64,000 bases of DNA. Source: Solirhodobacter olei. Lineage in GTDB: Bacteria; Pseudomonadota; Alphaproteobacteria; Rhodobacterales; Rhodobacteraceae. The notes beneath the pieces are model-generated. The model searched no databases. It worked only from the letters and a program-made list of their open reading frames with translations, and was not told the origin of the DNA. Where the stretch lies: the NCBI RefSeq assembly GCF_004010155.1, contig NZ_RRYH01000002.1:62001-126000 (forward strand), in the 5' to 3' direction. Position numbers and translations under genes: made by a program. Positions 27,755-36,744 of this stretch are shown piece after piece; the first letter of the stretch is position 1; every line of letters starts with the position of its first letter.

Positions 27755-30091
27755 GTGGCGGGGGCTAACCCACCCTCCAAATCGGGGATTTATCCCGTGC
27801 AGCGGGCGGCGCATTCTTTTTCCCTGCAGCGGTTGAACCGGCTTCGCAGGCAACGCCGGATCCAGACCGCGGCGACGTTGGCTCTGGTGGTGCTGGGGCC
27901 GGGCCTTGCGCTGGCGACCTATCTGACCTTCGGGCCCCTGAGCCATGTCGCGAGCTCTCCGCAGCTGCGCGTCGTGCTGCTGGCCGACCTTGTCTACGTG
28001 CTGCTTGTCGCGGCGCTGGTTCTCAACCGCATCGCGCGGATGATCTCGGAACGCCGGTCGAAATCGGCGGGGTCGCGGCTGCACATGCGGCTGACCGGCG
28101 TCTTCGTCATCATCACGCTGATCCCGACCATCCTCGTCGCCATCTTCGCGGTCCTGACCGTCAACGTCGGGCTGGAGGGCTGGTTCTCCAACCGGGTGCG
28201 GGAGGTGGTCTCCTCCTCGCTGACCGCGGCGCAGGCCTACGAGGGCGAGCACCGCAAGGACCTGACCACCGACATCAAGGCGCTGGCGATCTTCATCGAC
28301 GGCGCAAAAAAGACGAATTTCTTCATAGACGACGGTGACTTGCGCCAGCTTCTTAGCACGGGGGAGGCACAGATCCAGCGCGGGCTGCGCGGCGCCTACA
28401 TCATCGATGGCACGGCCAAGATCCGGGCCCGTGGCGACCGCTCCTACCTGTTCAACTACGACCCGCCGACCGAGGCCGACATCGCCAAGGCGGCAAGCGG
28501 TCAGGTGGTGCTGATCGACGACTGGAAGAACAACGAGCTTCGCGCGCTGATCGCGCTGCCGGCCTATCTTGACCGATACCTCTACGTTTCCCGCACCGTC
28601 GACGGCAACCTTCTGAAACTGCTGGATGAAACGACGCAGACCGTCCACCTCTACCAGCAGCTGGAACAGAACCGCGGCACGCTTTTGTTCGAGTTCGGGC
28701 TTCTCTACCTCGGCTTCGCGCTGATCCTGATCCTCGCCTCGATCTGGCTCGGCCTCTGGTTCGCGGAGCGGCTCGCCAAGCCCGTGGGCCGGCTTGCCGG
28801 GGCCGCGCAGCGCGTGGGCGCAGGGGACCTCGACGTTCAGGTGATCGAGGAGGAGGGCGACGACGAGATCGCCATGCTGGGCCGGATCTTCAACCAGATG
28901 ACCCGCCAGCTGAAGGGCCAGCGCGAGGCGCTGATGCGCAACCACCGCCAGACCGAGCAGCGGCGGCGGCAGTTCGATTCCGTCCTGTCCTCCGTCACCG
29001 CCGGGGTGATCGGGCTCGACGCCAAGGGGCGCATCGACTTCATCAACCGCTCTGCCCAGCGGCTGCTGGCGCTGGAGGAATCGCGCGACCACGGGCTGGA
29101 GCTGGCCCAGGCCGCGCCGGAACTGCTGCATCTCTACGAACGGCTGCGCGAGGGCGGCGGCGCGGTGGTGCAGGAGGAGATCAAGGTCTCTCGCAAGGGC
29201 CGGCTGGAGCGGCTTCTGGTGCGCATGGCGATGCGCCGCAGCGAGGACGGGCGGCTGGAGGGCTACGTGGTGGCCTTCGACGACGTGACAGAGCTTGTCA
29301 GCGCCCAGCGGATGGCCGCCTGGGGCGATGTCGCTCGCCGCATCGCGCATGAGATCAAGAACCCGCTGACGCCGATCCAGCTGTCGGCCGAACGCATCCG
29401 CCGCAAGTTCCGCCCCATGGTGGGCGAGGCGGGCGGCGACCTGGAACAATATACCGACGTCATCATCCGCCAGACCGGCGACCTGCGCCGCATCGTCGAC
29501 GAGTTCTCGCGCTTCGCCCGGATGCCGGAGCCGGAACGGGCCGAGCACGATCTGGTGCGGCTCTTGCGCGACGCGGTGGTGCTGCAGGAGCAGGCGATGC
29601 ATGGCGCCGAGGTCTCCGCCAGCCTGCCGGAGGCGCCGCTGATGATGGAGATCGACGCCACGCTGATGTCGCAGGCGCTTACCAACCTTCTGAAAAATGC
29701 CGGGGAAGCGATTGAAAGCCTGCAGGAAAAGGGTGCGCCGAAGGGCTTTGCGCCGGAGGTCCGCGTGAGCCTGGCCGAGGAAGAAGGGATGGTCTTGATC
29801 CGGATCGCCGACAACGGTATCGGCCTGCCGGAGGACCGTTCGCGCCTGTTCGAACCCTATGTGACGACACGGGCGAAGGGCACCGGCCTGGGGCTTTCCA
29901 TCGTCAAGAAGATCATCGAGGAACATGGCGGCACGCTCGACCTGGTCGATGCCCCGCCGTTCGGCGACGGCGCCCGGCCCGGCGCCATGGCCGAAATCCG
30001 CCTTCCGCTTCCGGCCACCGGCCGGGCGGAGGGTGCAAGCGCCGCCCCCGCGGACGGGGCGGACCCCGAAGCGCGGGCAAAGGCGGGATAA
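27755..30091 (+). CDS. ntrY: Membrane sensor kinase NtrY
   Basis: Integral-membrane histidine kinase paired with NtrX, linked in alphaproteobacteria to nitrogen metabolism and redox/envelope responses. The 778 residues contain N-terminal helices (from about residue 40, 80 and 110), an extracytoplasmic region, another helix (LLYLGFALILILASIWLGLWFA near 320), a HAMP domain, a PAS domain, His532 in [16 protein letters not shown], and an ATPase domain (LLKNAGEAI, ADNGIGLP, GTGLGLSIV). The frame begins at GTG 27755 without a clear ribosome site; another GTG at 27797 is possible. Confidence 0.93.
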   Translation: MAGANPPSKSGIYPVQRAAHSFSLQRLNRLRRQRRIQTAATLALVVLGPGLALATYLTFGPLSHVASSPQLRVVLLADLVYVLLVAALVLNRIARMISERRSKSAGSRLHMRLTGVFVIITLIPTILVAIFAVLTVNVGLEGWFSNRVREVVSSSLTAAQAYEGEHRKDLTTDIKALAIFIDGAKKTNFFIDDGDLRQLLSTGEAQIQRGLRGAYIIDGTAKIRARGDRSYLFNYDPPTEADIAKAASGQVVLIDDWKNNELRALIALPAYLDRYLYVSRTVDGNLLKLLDETTQTVHLYQQLEQNRGTLLFEFGLLYLGFALILILASIWLGLWFAERLAKPVGRLAGAAQRVGAGDLDVQVIEEEGDDEIAMLGRIFNQMTRQLKGQREALMRNHRQTEQRRRQFDSVLSSVTAGVIGLDAKGRIDFINRSAQRLLALEESRDHGLELAQAAPELLHLYERLREGGGAVVQEEIKVSRKGRLERLLVRMAMRRSEDGRLEGYVVAFDDVTELVSAQRMAAWGDVARRIAHEIKNPLTPIQLSAERIRRKFRPMVGEAGGDLEQYTDVIIRQTGDLRRIVDEFSRFARMPEPERAEHDLVRLLRDAVVLQEQAMHGAEVSASLPEAPLMMEIDATLMSQALTNLLKNAGEAIESLQEKGAPKGFAPEVRVSLAEEEGMVLIRIADNGIGLPEDRSRLFEPYVTTRAKGTGLGLSIVKKIIEEHGGTLDLVDAPPFGDGARPGAMAEIRLPLPATGRAEGASAAPADGADPEARAKAG

Positions 30092-30112
30092 GAGAGAGGA
30101 GCAGACAGGACA

Positions 30113-31531
30113 ATGAGCGGCATTCTGATCGTCGACGACGAACGCGATATCCGGGAACTGATCTCGGACATCCTGCGCGACGAGGGGTTCGTGACGCGAC
30201 TCGCGGCGAATTCCGAGGAGTGCATGGACGCGATCAACGAGGAGGCGCCGGCGCTGATGATCCTCGACATCTGGCTGAAGGACAGCCGGATGGACGGGAT
30301 CGACATCCTGAAGACGGTGAAGCGCGACAACCCGGACGTCCCCGTGGTCATCATCTCCGGCCATGGCAACATCGAGATCGCGGTCGCCGCGATCAAGCAG
30401 GGGGCCTATGACTTCATCGAGAAGCCCTTCAACATCGACCAGTTGCTGGTCGTCGTGCGGCGCGCGATGGAAACCTCGCGGCTCCGGCGCGAGAACTCCG
30501 ACCTGCGCCGCCGCGACGTGACGGCGGCCGACATGATCGGCTCGGGCGCGGCCTTCAAGACGCTGCGCGCCCAGATCGACAAGGTGACGAAGTCGAACGG
30601 CCGCGTCATGCTCTGGGGGCCGCCCGGCTCCGGCAAGGAGGTGGCCGCGCGGTTCATCCACTCCCAGTCGAACCGCGCCGCGGCGCCCTTCGTCACCGTC
30701 ACCTCCGCCTCGATCGAGCCGGAGCGGATGGAAGAGGTGCTGTTCGGACGCGAAACGCCGGAGCGCGGGGTCGAGAAGGGGCTTCTGGAACAGGCGCATG
30801 GCGGGGTGATCTATTTCGATGAGGTGGCCGACATGCCCATCGGCACCCAGTCGAAGATCCTGCGCGTGCTGGTCGAACAGCAGTTCACCCGCGTCGGCGG
30901 GGCCGACAAGGTGCGGGTCGACCTGCGCGTGATCTCATCGACCACCCGCGACCTGAAGACAGAGATCGCCGCCGGCCGCTTCCGGCAGGAACTCTTCGAC
31001 CGGCTGAACGTCGTGCCGATCACCGTCCCCTCGCTGGACGAGCGGCGCGAGGACATCCCCGAGCTGGTCGGCCATTTCGTGGAAATGTTCAACAAGACCC
31101 AGGGCCTGCCGCTGCGCGAGATCTCCGACGAGGCGACCGCGCTGCTGCAGACGATGCCCTGGCCCGGCAACGTCCGGCAGCTGAAGAACATGGTCGAGCG
31201 GGTGCTGATCCTCGGCGACGGCACAGGCCCGATCGAGGCGCGCGAGCTGCCGGGCCGCGAACAGCCGACCGAGGGCGAGGGCAGGGTGGTCCTGTCAGGC
31301 GGGCTTGCCACGCTGCCCCTGCGCGAGGCGCGTGAGCTGTTCGAGCGGGAATATCTGCTGACCCAGATCAACCGTTTCGGCGGCAATATCAGCCGCACGG
31401 CGAGCTTCGTGGGCATGGAACGATCGGCCCTCCACCGCAAGCTGAAGTCGCTCGGCGTGGTCACCACGGCGAAATCCGGCGGCCGTGTGGCCCATCTCGA
31501 TTCGGAGGAGGAGGAGACGTCCGAGATCTGA
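30113..31531 (+). CDS. ntrX: Response regulator NtrX (lacks GAFTGA)
   Basis: NtrC-family regulator partnered with NtrY, 472 residues. The receiver has Asp52 in LDIWLKDSRMDG, the AAA+ domain has GPPGSGKE as Walker A and GVIYFDEVADMP as Walker B, and the C-terminus has an HTH (GGNISRTASFVGMERSALHRKLKSLG). Where canonical NtrX has GAFTGA, this protein reads LFGRETPERGVEKG, so direct sigma54 activation is doubtful. Walker A also ends in GKE where GKT/GKS is usual. ATG 30113 follows GGAGCAGACAGGACA. Confidence 0.94.
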   Translation: MSGILIVDDERDIRELISDILRDEGFVTRLAANSEECMDAINEEAPALMILDIWLKDSRMDGIDILKTVKRDNPDVPVVIISGHGNIEIAVAAIKQGAYDFIEKPFNIDQLLVVVRRAMETSRLRRENSDLRRRDVTAADMIGSGAAFKTLRAQIDKVTKSNGRVMLWGPPGSGKEVAARFIHSQSNRAAAPFVTVTSASIEPERMEEVLFGRETPERGVEKGLLEQAHGGVIYFDEVADMPIGTQSKILRVLVEQQFTRVGGADKVRVDLRVISSTTRDLKTEIAAGRFRQELFDRLNVVPITVPSLDERREDIPELVGHFVEMFNKTQGLPLREISDEATALLQTMPWPGNVRQLKNMVERVLILGDGTGPIEARELPGREQPTEGEGRVVLSGGLATLPLREARELFEREYLLTQINRFGGNISRTASFVGMERSALHRKLKSLGVVTTAKSGGRVAHLDSEEEETSEI

Positions 31532-31549
31532 GGATCCGGCCCCGTCAAA

Positions 31550-31575
31550 GGCCCGCGCTGTAACGGGCTGTTTTT
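31550..31575 (+). terminator. Weak intrinsic terminator after ntrX
   Basis: GCCCG (31551-31555) and CGGGC (31564-31568) form a 5-bp stem with an 8-nt loop, then TG and five T. It lies 19 nt past the ntrX stop and before hfq. The stem is short, so read-through into hfq is likely. Confidence 0.45.
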
Positions 31576-31676
31576 GGGGCTGGAATCTCGACCCTTCCCG
31601 CTTCATACTCTGTCCGGAGACCATTGGCTTCGGCATGGTTGCTGCCGCGCGTTCCAAGAAAAAGGCTTAAGATAAC

Positions 31677-31910
31677 ATGGCCGCCGACAAACAAAATTTG
31701 CAGGATGCTTTTCTTAACCACGTCCGGAAGACGAAGATCCCTGTCACGATCTTTCTGATCAATGGGGTGAAACTGCAGGGCGTGATCACCTGGTTCGACA
31801 ATTTCTGTGTCCTGCTGCGCCGCGATGGACAGTCGCAGCTGGTCTACAAGCATGCGATCTCGACCATCATGCCGGGCCAGCCGATCAGTCTTTATGACGG
31901 CGAGGATTGA
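31677..31910 (+). CDS. hfq: RNA chaperone Hfq
   Basis: Hexameric Sm-like protein that binds small RNAs and mRNAs. The 77 residues contain Sm1 ([22 protein letters not shown]) and Sm2 ([13 protein letters not shown]), with the proximal-face QNLQDAFLN at the N-terminus. The C-terminal tail is very short, as in other alphaproteobacteria. It lies between ntrX and hflX; hfq-hflX is a widespread pair. Its presence makes Hfq-dependent small RNAs, such as the candidates noted in this window, plausible. Confidence 0.97.
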   Translation: MAADKQNLQDAFLNHVRKTKIPVTIFLINGVKLQGVITWFDNFCVLLRRDGQSQLVYKHAISTIMPGQPISLYDGED

Positions 31911-31941
31911 ACCGGGCCTTCGCCGGGGATAGATCCCGCGC

Positions 31942-33192
31942 ATGCGCGCTTACGTCCTGCATCCAGACCTGAAATCCGGCGGCTCCCGCCGGGAACCTTC
32001 GCTCGCCCTGGCGGAAGCCGTGGCGCTGGCCGAGGCCCTGCCGGATCTCGAGCTCTGCGGGGCCGAGATCGTCCGTGTTGCGCGCGTCGCGCCAGGCACG
32101 CTTTTCGGCAAGGGCAAGCTGGAGGAGCTGAAGAACCGGCTGCAGGCCGAGGAGGTCGGCCTGGTGCTGATCGACGGGCCTGTGACCCCGGTCCAGCAGC
32201 GCAACCTCGAAAAGGAATGGGGCCTCAAGCTCCTCGACCGGACCGGGCTGATCCTCGAGATCTTCGCCGACCGCGCCCGCACGCGTGAAGGCGTGCTGCA
32301 GGTCGAGCTTGCCGCGCTTTCCTACCAGCGCACTCGGCTGGTGCGGGCCTGGACCCACCTCGAACGCCAGCGCGGCGGGCTCGGCTTCGTCGGTGGCCCC
32401 GGCGAGACCCAGATCGAGGCCGACCGCCGTGCCATCGACGAGCAGATGACGCGCCTGCGCCGCCAGCTCGACAAGGTGGTGAAGACCCGCGAACTGCACC
32501 GCGCCGCGCGCCGCAAGGTGCCGTTCCCCGTGGTTGCCCTCGTGGGCTACACCAACGCCGGGAAATCCACGCTTTTCAACCGCATGACAGGCGCGGAAGT
32601 GATGGCGAAGGACATGCTCTTCGCCACGCTCGACCCGACGATGCGGGGGATCGAGCTGCCCTCCGGCCGCCGGGTGATCCTGTCGGATACGGTGGGCTTC
32701 ATCTCCGACCTGCCGCACGAACTCGTCGCCGCCTTCCGCGCCACGCTGGAAGAGGTGCTGGAGGCAGACCTGATCCTGCACGTCCGCGACATCTCGCATC
32801 CCGAGACGGCGGAGCAGGCGGAGGATGTGAGGACGATCCTCGCCCGTCTCGGCGTTGATGCCGAGGTGCCGCAGCTCGAACTCTGGAACAAGATCGACCT
32901 GGTCGGGGGCGAGGCGCGCGCCGCGCTCGAAACCCAGGCCGCGCGGACGGAGAACGTCTATGCCGGCTCCGCCCTGACCGGGGAGGGGCTCGACCCGCTT
33001 CTGGCCGCGATCTCCGCCCGGCTTGACGAGGAGCGGATCGAGGAAGTCCTGGAGCTGCCCTTCTCGGACGGTCGCCGCCACGCCTGGCTCCACGCACAGA
33101 ACGCGGTGACGGCGGAACAGCGGGGCGAGGACGGCTGGCGCATGGTCCTGCGCTGGACAGCCCGCCAGAAGGCGGACTTCGCCCGGCTCTGA
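31942..33192 (+). CDS. hflX: Ribosome-dissociating GTPase HflX
   Basis: GTPase that binds the 50S subunit and splits stalled ribosomes. The 416-residue protein has the glycine-rich linker GGLGFVGGPGETQIE (near residue 150), G1 GYTNAGKST (about 201-209), G3 DTVGFISDLPHELV and G4 LWNKIDLV. The N-terminal domain begins MRAYVLHPDL and contains GTLFGKGKLEEL. It follows hfq by 31 nt and converges with the acylase gene 7 nt after its stop. Confidence 0.95.
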   Translation: MRAYVLHPDLKSGGSRREPSLALAEAVALAEALPDLELCGAEIVRVARVAPGTLFGKGKLEELKNRLQAEEVGLVLIDGPVTPVQQRNLEKEWGLKLLDRTGLILEIFADRARTREGVLQVELAALSYQRTRLVRAWTHLERQRGGLGFVGGPGETQIEADRRAIDEQMTRLRRQLDKVVKTRELHRAARRKVPFPVVALVGYTNAGKSTLFNRMTGAEVMAKDMLFATLDPTMRGIELPSGRRVILSDTVGFISDLPHELVAAFRATLEEVLEADLILHVRDISHPETAEQAEDVRTILARLGVDAEVPQLELWNKIDLVGGEARAALETQAARTENVYAGSALTGEGLDPLLAAISARLDEERIEEVLELPFSDGRRHAWLHAQNAVTAEQRGEDGWRMVLRWTARQKADFARL

Positions 33193-33199
33193 GGCCGTC

Positions 33200-35671
33200 T
33201 CAGCCCCCCGACTTCTCCGGCCTCAGATGGGTGATCCCGATCGCGCCCGCGCGCGCCAGCCCGGGGTCGAGCGACATCGGGATATACTCGCCCCGCCGCC
33301 AGAGTTCCCCGAGGTTGTCGTAGAACCGGCTGAGGGGCTGGCCCGACTGCCCGGTGGCGGTGATGAAGACAGAGCTGTCGGGGTCGGCGAAGTCATAGAC
33401 CCCGCGATAGCCCGGCCCATGCACGTCGAGGAACGGATCCGGCCCGAAGCCCTTCGACACCCCCCGGTCCAGCGTGTTGTCCCCGCCCGACACCGACTGC
33501 CGTATGTTCACGAAATAGCGCAGCACCGGGATCTTGCCCAGCACCGGATCGTCATGCGCCGCCTGATGCGCGTCGCCCCAGCGCCAGCTCTCGATGTTCG
33601 GCCCGTAGCGCTGCTTCAGCCACAGAAGGGCATCGTCGAGCGACATCTTGGCGACATCGTCGCAGCTTTCGACCTTGGTCGACTGCTTCACGTCGCACCA
33701 GACCGCGGCGCCATCGGTGTTGCGGAAGACGCGCTCTATGAAGATCGGGTCGAGATGGCGGAAACTGTCGGCCAGCGGCCCCAGCTCGTCGCGGATGATG
33801 CGGTCCTGCAGGAACCACATCCAGGTCGCGTAGATCAGCGGCTCGGGCATATGCTCGTTCATGTCGCCGTTCCAGTTGGCAAGCAGCGCGAGCGCCTTCT
33901 GCCGCATCGCCTTCGGCGTGCCCGCCGGCGCCTGCTCGCCCTCGTACCAAAGGTTGCGCGCGATCAGCGGCAGGAGGTGCCGCGCCGTCGGGCTGACCGT
34001 GTCGAGCTGCGCCTCGATGAAGCTCTCTCGGGTCTGCACGTCGCGGCTTTTCATCAGCTTCAGCAGCCGCTGGATGCGCTGGGTGTCGCCCCAGTCGAAG
34101 GTCAGGTTGTTGGGGAAGGGCCGGTCCACCACCTTGTTGTTGGTGTTCAGCAGGATGCCCGAGGCGGGATCGACGAAGCGCGGGTTGTCGGAATAGGGAT
34201 ACATCCCCAGCCAGCGGTTCTGCGGCAGCCAGCCCTGGTTCGGCATCCGGCCCTGCGTGGTGTTGCGGGCGTCGCGCTTCGGCATCCGCCCGATCACCTG
34301 CATGGCGATGCCGTGCTTGTCGGCCAGCATCAGGTTCTGCGCCGGGGCGATGTACAGGCTGCCGGCCTTCAGCGCCTGGTCGATGTTCTGCGACATCATC
34401 AGGTGGATCGCCGCCGTCATCGAGGTGTCATCCGGGCTCAGCGCGGTCCAGGACAGCGACATCACGTCCCCCGGCGGGGTGATCTCGCCGAGGTTGTAGA
34501 GCGATCCCGGCAGCACCGGCCCGTTGTCCGTCCAGCGCAGCGTCAGCGTCTTCGGCGCCGCGCCCTTGATGCGGATAATCGACTTGCGGGTGACGAAGGG
34601 CTTCCAGCCGTCCGGTGTTTTGTATTCGGTCGGATCCTTGGGGTTCACCTGCTCGATATGCAGGTCCTGGTCGTCGAGCCCGGTCGTCGTCAGCCCCCAG
34701 CCGAGCTTGTCCGACCTGCCAAGCAGCACCACCGGCATGCCCGGGATCGTCGCCCCGATCACGTCGCCCGATTTCAGGTGCAGGCGCGCGAGATACCAGA
34801 GCGTCGGCGCCTGGAACCCCAGGTGCGGGTCATTGGCCAGCAGCGAGCCGCCCGCGGCAGAACGCGCTGGCGCGGCCGCGAAGGCGTTGGAGGCGCCGAG
34901 GAAGGCGCGGTCCTTCACCGGCGACAGCGGATCGGGAGAGATGTCCAGCGCGGCGTAGCTCTTCTGTACCTTCGGGAACAGGCTCGCATAATTCGGCAGC
35001 GCCGCCACCGGGTCCTGCGGATCGGTGGGCATGATGTCCTGCACCCGTGCCGGCGGCAGGATCAGCGACAGCCGCGCGCGCAGCACCTCCTTCTCCAGGC
35101 CGGAGGAGATCTGCATCGACATCAGCTTCAGAATCGCCAGCGAATCCGCCGGCGTCCAGACCGCGATCCGGTTCGAGAACAGGAAGAACTGCGGCGCGCC
35201 GCGGCCAAGCGCATGGGTGTTGACGATATGGATCCAGGCGTTGACGCCTGCGGCATAGGCTTCCAGCGCCTGCCGGGTCTCCGGGTCCTGCGCGGCGAGG
35301 GACTTCTGGGCAAGTCCGTAGAAGTCCAGCCGCCGCATCAGCTCGTCGATCTTCTCGGTGCGCTTGCCGAACAGCTCGGAAAGCCGCCCCTCCGCCGTTC
35401 GCCGCATCATCGTCATCTGCCAGAGCCGGTCCTGGGCATGGGCGAAGCCCAGGCCGTAGAAGCTGTCGGCATCGGTCTGGCCGAAGATATGCGGCACGTC
35501 GGCATTGGTGCGCACGATCTGCATCGGCGCATTGATGCCCGCGACGGCATAGGAAGCGTTGTAATCCGGCAGCGAGCGCGACAGAAAGTAATAGGCCAGC
35601 GCGCCGGCGGCCACGGCAAGAATGACGATCCCCGTGAAAAGACGCAGGAGCCAGCGGAACAGGATGATCAA
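33200..35671 (-). CDS. Penicillin-acylase-family N-terminal-serine hydrolase
   Basis: Ntn-hydrolase of 823 residues that should self-cleave before Ser261 (GASNAFAA) into alpha and beta chains. The family cleaves amide bonds of beta-lactams, acyl-homoserine lactones and other N-acyl compounds. Residues 7-30 form a hydrophobic segment that could be a signal or anchor to the periplasm. Support also comes from PHIFGQTDADSFYGLGFAHAQDR at residues 60-82 and NDPHLGFQAPTLWYLARL in the beta chain. The start is TTG 35671, chosen because it includes the whole hydrophobic segment; the ribosome site is poor. Substrate unknown. Confidence 0.9.
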   Translation of the reverse strand: MIILFRWLLRLFTGIVILAVAAGALAYYFLSRSLPDYNASYAVAGINAPMQIVRTNADVPHIFGQTDADSFYGLGFAHAQDRLWQMTMMRRTAEGRLSELFGKRTEKIDELMRRLDFYGLAQKSLAAQDPETRQALEAYAAGVNAWIHIVNTHALGRGAPQFFLFSNRIAVWTPADSLAILKLMSMQISSGLEKEVLRARLSLILPPARVQDIMPTDPQDPVAALPNYASLFPKVQKSYAALDISPDPLSPVKDRAFLGASNAFAAAPARSAAGGSLLANDPHLGFQAPTLWYLARLHLKSGDVIGATIPGMPVVLLGRSDKLGWGLTTTGLDDQDLHIEQVNPKDPTEYKTPDGWKPFVTRKSIIRIKGAAPKTLTLRWTDNGPVLPGSLYNLGEITPPGDVMSLSWTALSPDDTSMTAAIHLMMSQNIDQALKAGSLYIAPAQNLMLADKHGIAMQVIGRMPKRDARNTTQGRMPNQGWLPQNRWLGMYPYSDNPRFVDPASGILLNTNNKVVDRPFPNNLTFDWGDTQRIQRLLKLMKSRDVQTRESFIEAQLDTVSPTARHLLPLIARNLWYEGEQAPAGTPKAMRQKALALLANWNGDMNEHMPEPLIYATWMWFLQDRIIRDELGPLADSFRHLDPIFIERVFRNTDGAAVWCDVKQSTKVESCDDVAKMSLDDALLWLKQRYGPNIESWRWGDAHQAAHDDPVLGKIPVLRYFVNIRQSVSGGDNTLDRGVSKGFGPDPFLDVHGPGYRGVYDFADPDSSVFITATGQSGQPLSRFYDNLGELWRRGEYIPMSLDPGLARAGAIGITHLRPEKSGG

Positions 35672-35683
35672 GAGGGCCTCGGC

Positions 35684-35711
35684 TTGACGGCTTCGGGGAA
35701 GCGGTTAGGTA
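35684..35711 (+). promoter_or_regulatory. Candidate promoter of the oxidoreductase gene at 35751
   Basis: TTGACG (35684-35689), a 16-nt spacer and TAGGTA (35706-35711) lie 40 nt before the start codon, inside the divergent gap with the acylase gene. A further TAGGGT follows at 35710-35715. The -35 is good, the -10 only partial. Confidence 0.4.
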
Positions 35712-35750
35712 GGGTCGAGGATTAATCGAAAGCGCCGGAGGGGGGAAGTC

Positions 35751-36623
35751 ATGGCGAAGGTTGCATTTCTGGGACTCGGGGTCATGGGCTTCCCGATGGC
35801 CGGGCATCTGAAGGCCGCCGGGCATGAGGTGACGGTCTACAACCGCACCGCAGCCAAGGCCAAGGCCTGGGTGGAGAAGCATGGCGGGGCGATGGCCGCA
35901 ACCCCGGCGGAGGCGGCAAGAGGTGCCGCATTCGTGATGGCCTGTGTTGGCAATGACGACGATCTGCGCGCAGTCTGCCTCGGCGATGACGGCGCCTTTG
36001 CCGGGATGGAGGCGGGCGCGGTCTTCGTCGACCACACCACGGTCTCGGCAAAGGTGACGCGGGAACTGTCGGCAGCGGCGGGCGAAGCGGGCATCGGCTT
36101 CGTCGACGCGCCGATCTCCGGCGGGCAGGCGGGGGCGGAGAACGGCCAGCTCTCCGTCATGTGCGGCGGGGCGGAGGCGGATTACGCCCGCGCCGAACCG
36201 GTGATCGACGCCTATGCCCGCATCTGCCGCCGCATCGGCGAAAGCGGCGCGGGGCAGATGACCAAGATGATGAACCAGATCTGCATCGCGGGCCTGGTCC
36301 AGGGCCTCGCCGAGGCCCTGCGATTCGGCGAGAAGGCCGGGCTCGACGGCCGCGCGGTGGTGGAGGTGATCAGCCAGGGCGCGGCCGGCTCCTGGCAGAT
36401 GGCCAACCGCCACGAAACCATGCTGGATGGCAAGTTCGACTATGGCTTCGCGGTCGACTGGATGCGCAAGGACCTCGGCATCTGCCTTGCCACCGCCGAC
36501 GAGATCGGCGCGCCGCTGCCGGTCACGGCGCTGGTCGACCAGTTCTACAAGGAGGTCCAGGCCATGGGCGGCAGCCGCTGGGACACCTCCTCGCTGATCG
36601 AGCGCCTGCGCCGGATGAGCTGA
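35751..36623 (+). CDS. NAD(P)-dependent beta-hydroxyacid dehydrogenase (3-hydroxyisobutyrate dehydrogenase family)
   Basis: A 290-residue oxidoreductase. The N-terminal Rossmann motif GLGVMGFPMAGHL (residues 8-20) is followed by a YNRT segment that suggests NADP preference. The substrate motif DAPISGGQAGAENGQL and the catalytic Lys in GQMTKMMNQI are conserved. The family includes 3-hydroxyisobutyrate, tartronate-semialdehyde and glyoxylate/succinic-semialdehyde reductases, and I cannot place it further. It has GGAGGGGGGA as ribosome site and a strong terminator, so it is monocistronic. Confidence 0.9.
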   Translation: MAKVAFLGLGVMGFPMAGHLKAAGHEVTVYNRTAAKAKAWVEKHGGAMAATPAEAARGAAFVMACVGNDDDLRAVCLGDDGAFAGMEAGAVFVDHTTVSAKVTRELSAAAGEAGIGFVDAPISGGQAGAENGQLSVMCGGAEADYARAEPVIDAYARICRRIGESGAGQMTKMMNQICIAGLVQGLAEALRFGEKAGLDGRAVVEVISQGAAGSWQMANRHETMLDGKFDYGFAVDWMRKDLGICLATADEIGAPLPVTALVDQFYKEVQAMGGSRWDTSSLIERLRRMS

Positions 36624-36646
36624 GGCCCCGGGGGGCCGTAAACGCC

Positions 36647-36677
36647 AAAGGCCGGTCTTGCGACCGGCCTTTTTTTT
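36647..36677 (+). terminator. Strong intrinsic terminator
   Basis: AAAGGCCGGTC and GACCGGCCTTT form an 11-bp perfect stem with a TTGC loop, continuing into a run of T to 36677. It ends the oxidoreductase transcript 24 nt after its stop codon. Confidence 0.93.
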
Positions 36678-36695
36678 CCGTTGCCCTTCTTCCGT

Positions 36696-36719
36696 CCGCA
36701 AATATCCCGGGGGTGCGAG
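36696..36719. repeat. Dispersed intergenic repeat, copy b
   Basis: CCGCAAATATCCCGGGGG resembles the cores at 21941 and 52979 (A/T-rich WATAY followed by CCCG), and like copy a it lies between two convergent gene ends. The similarity is weaker than between the other two copies. Confidence 0.35.
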
Positions 36720-36744
36720 GGCCTGACCCCCGCGGTTTCGCCCC

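Noticed and set aside
27560-30799. 1079-codon minus-strand frame across ntrY and ntrX
   Set aside because: Composition is shadow-like and it fully overlaps two unmistakable two-component genes.
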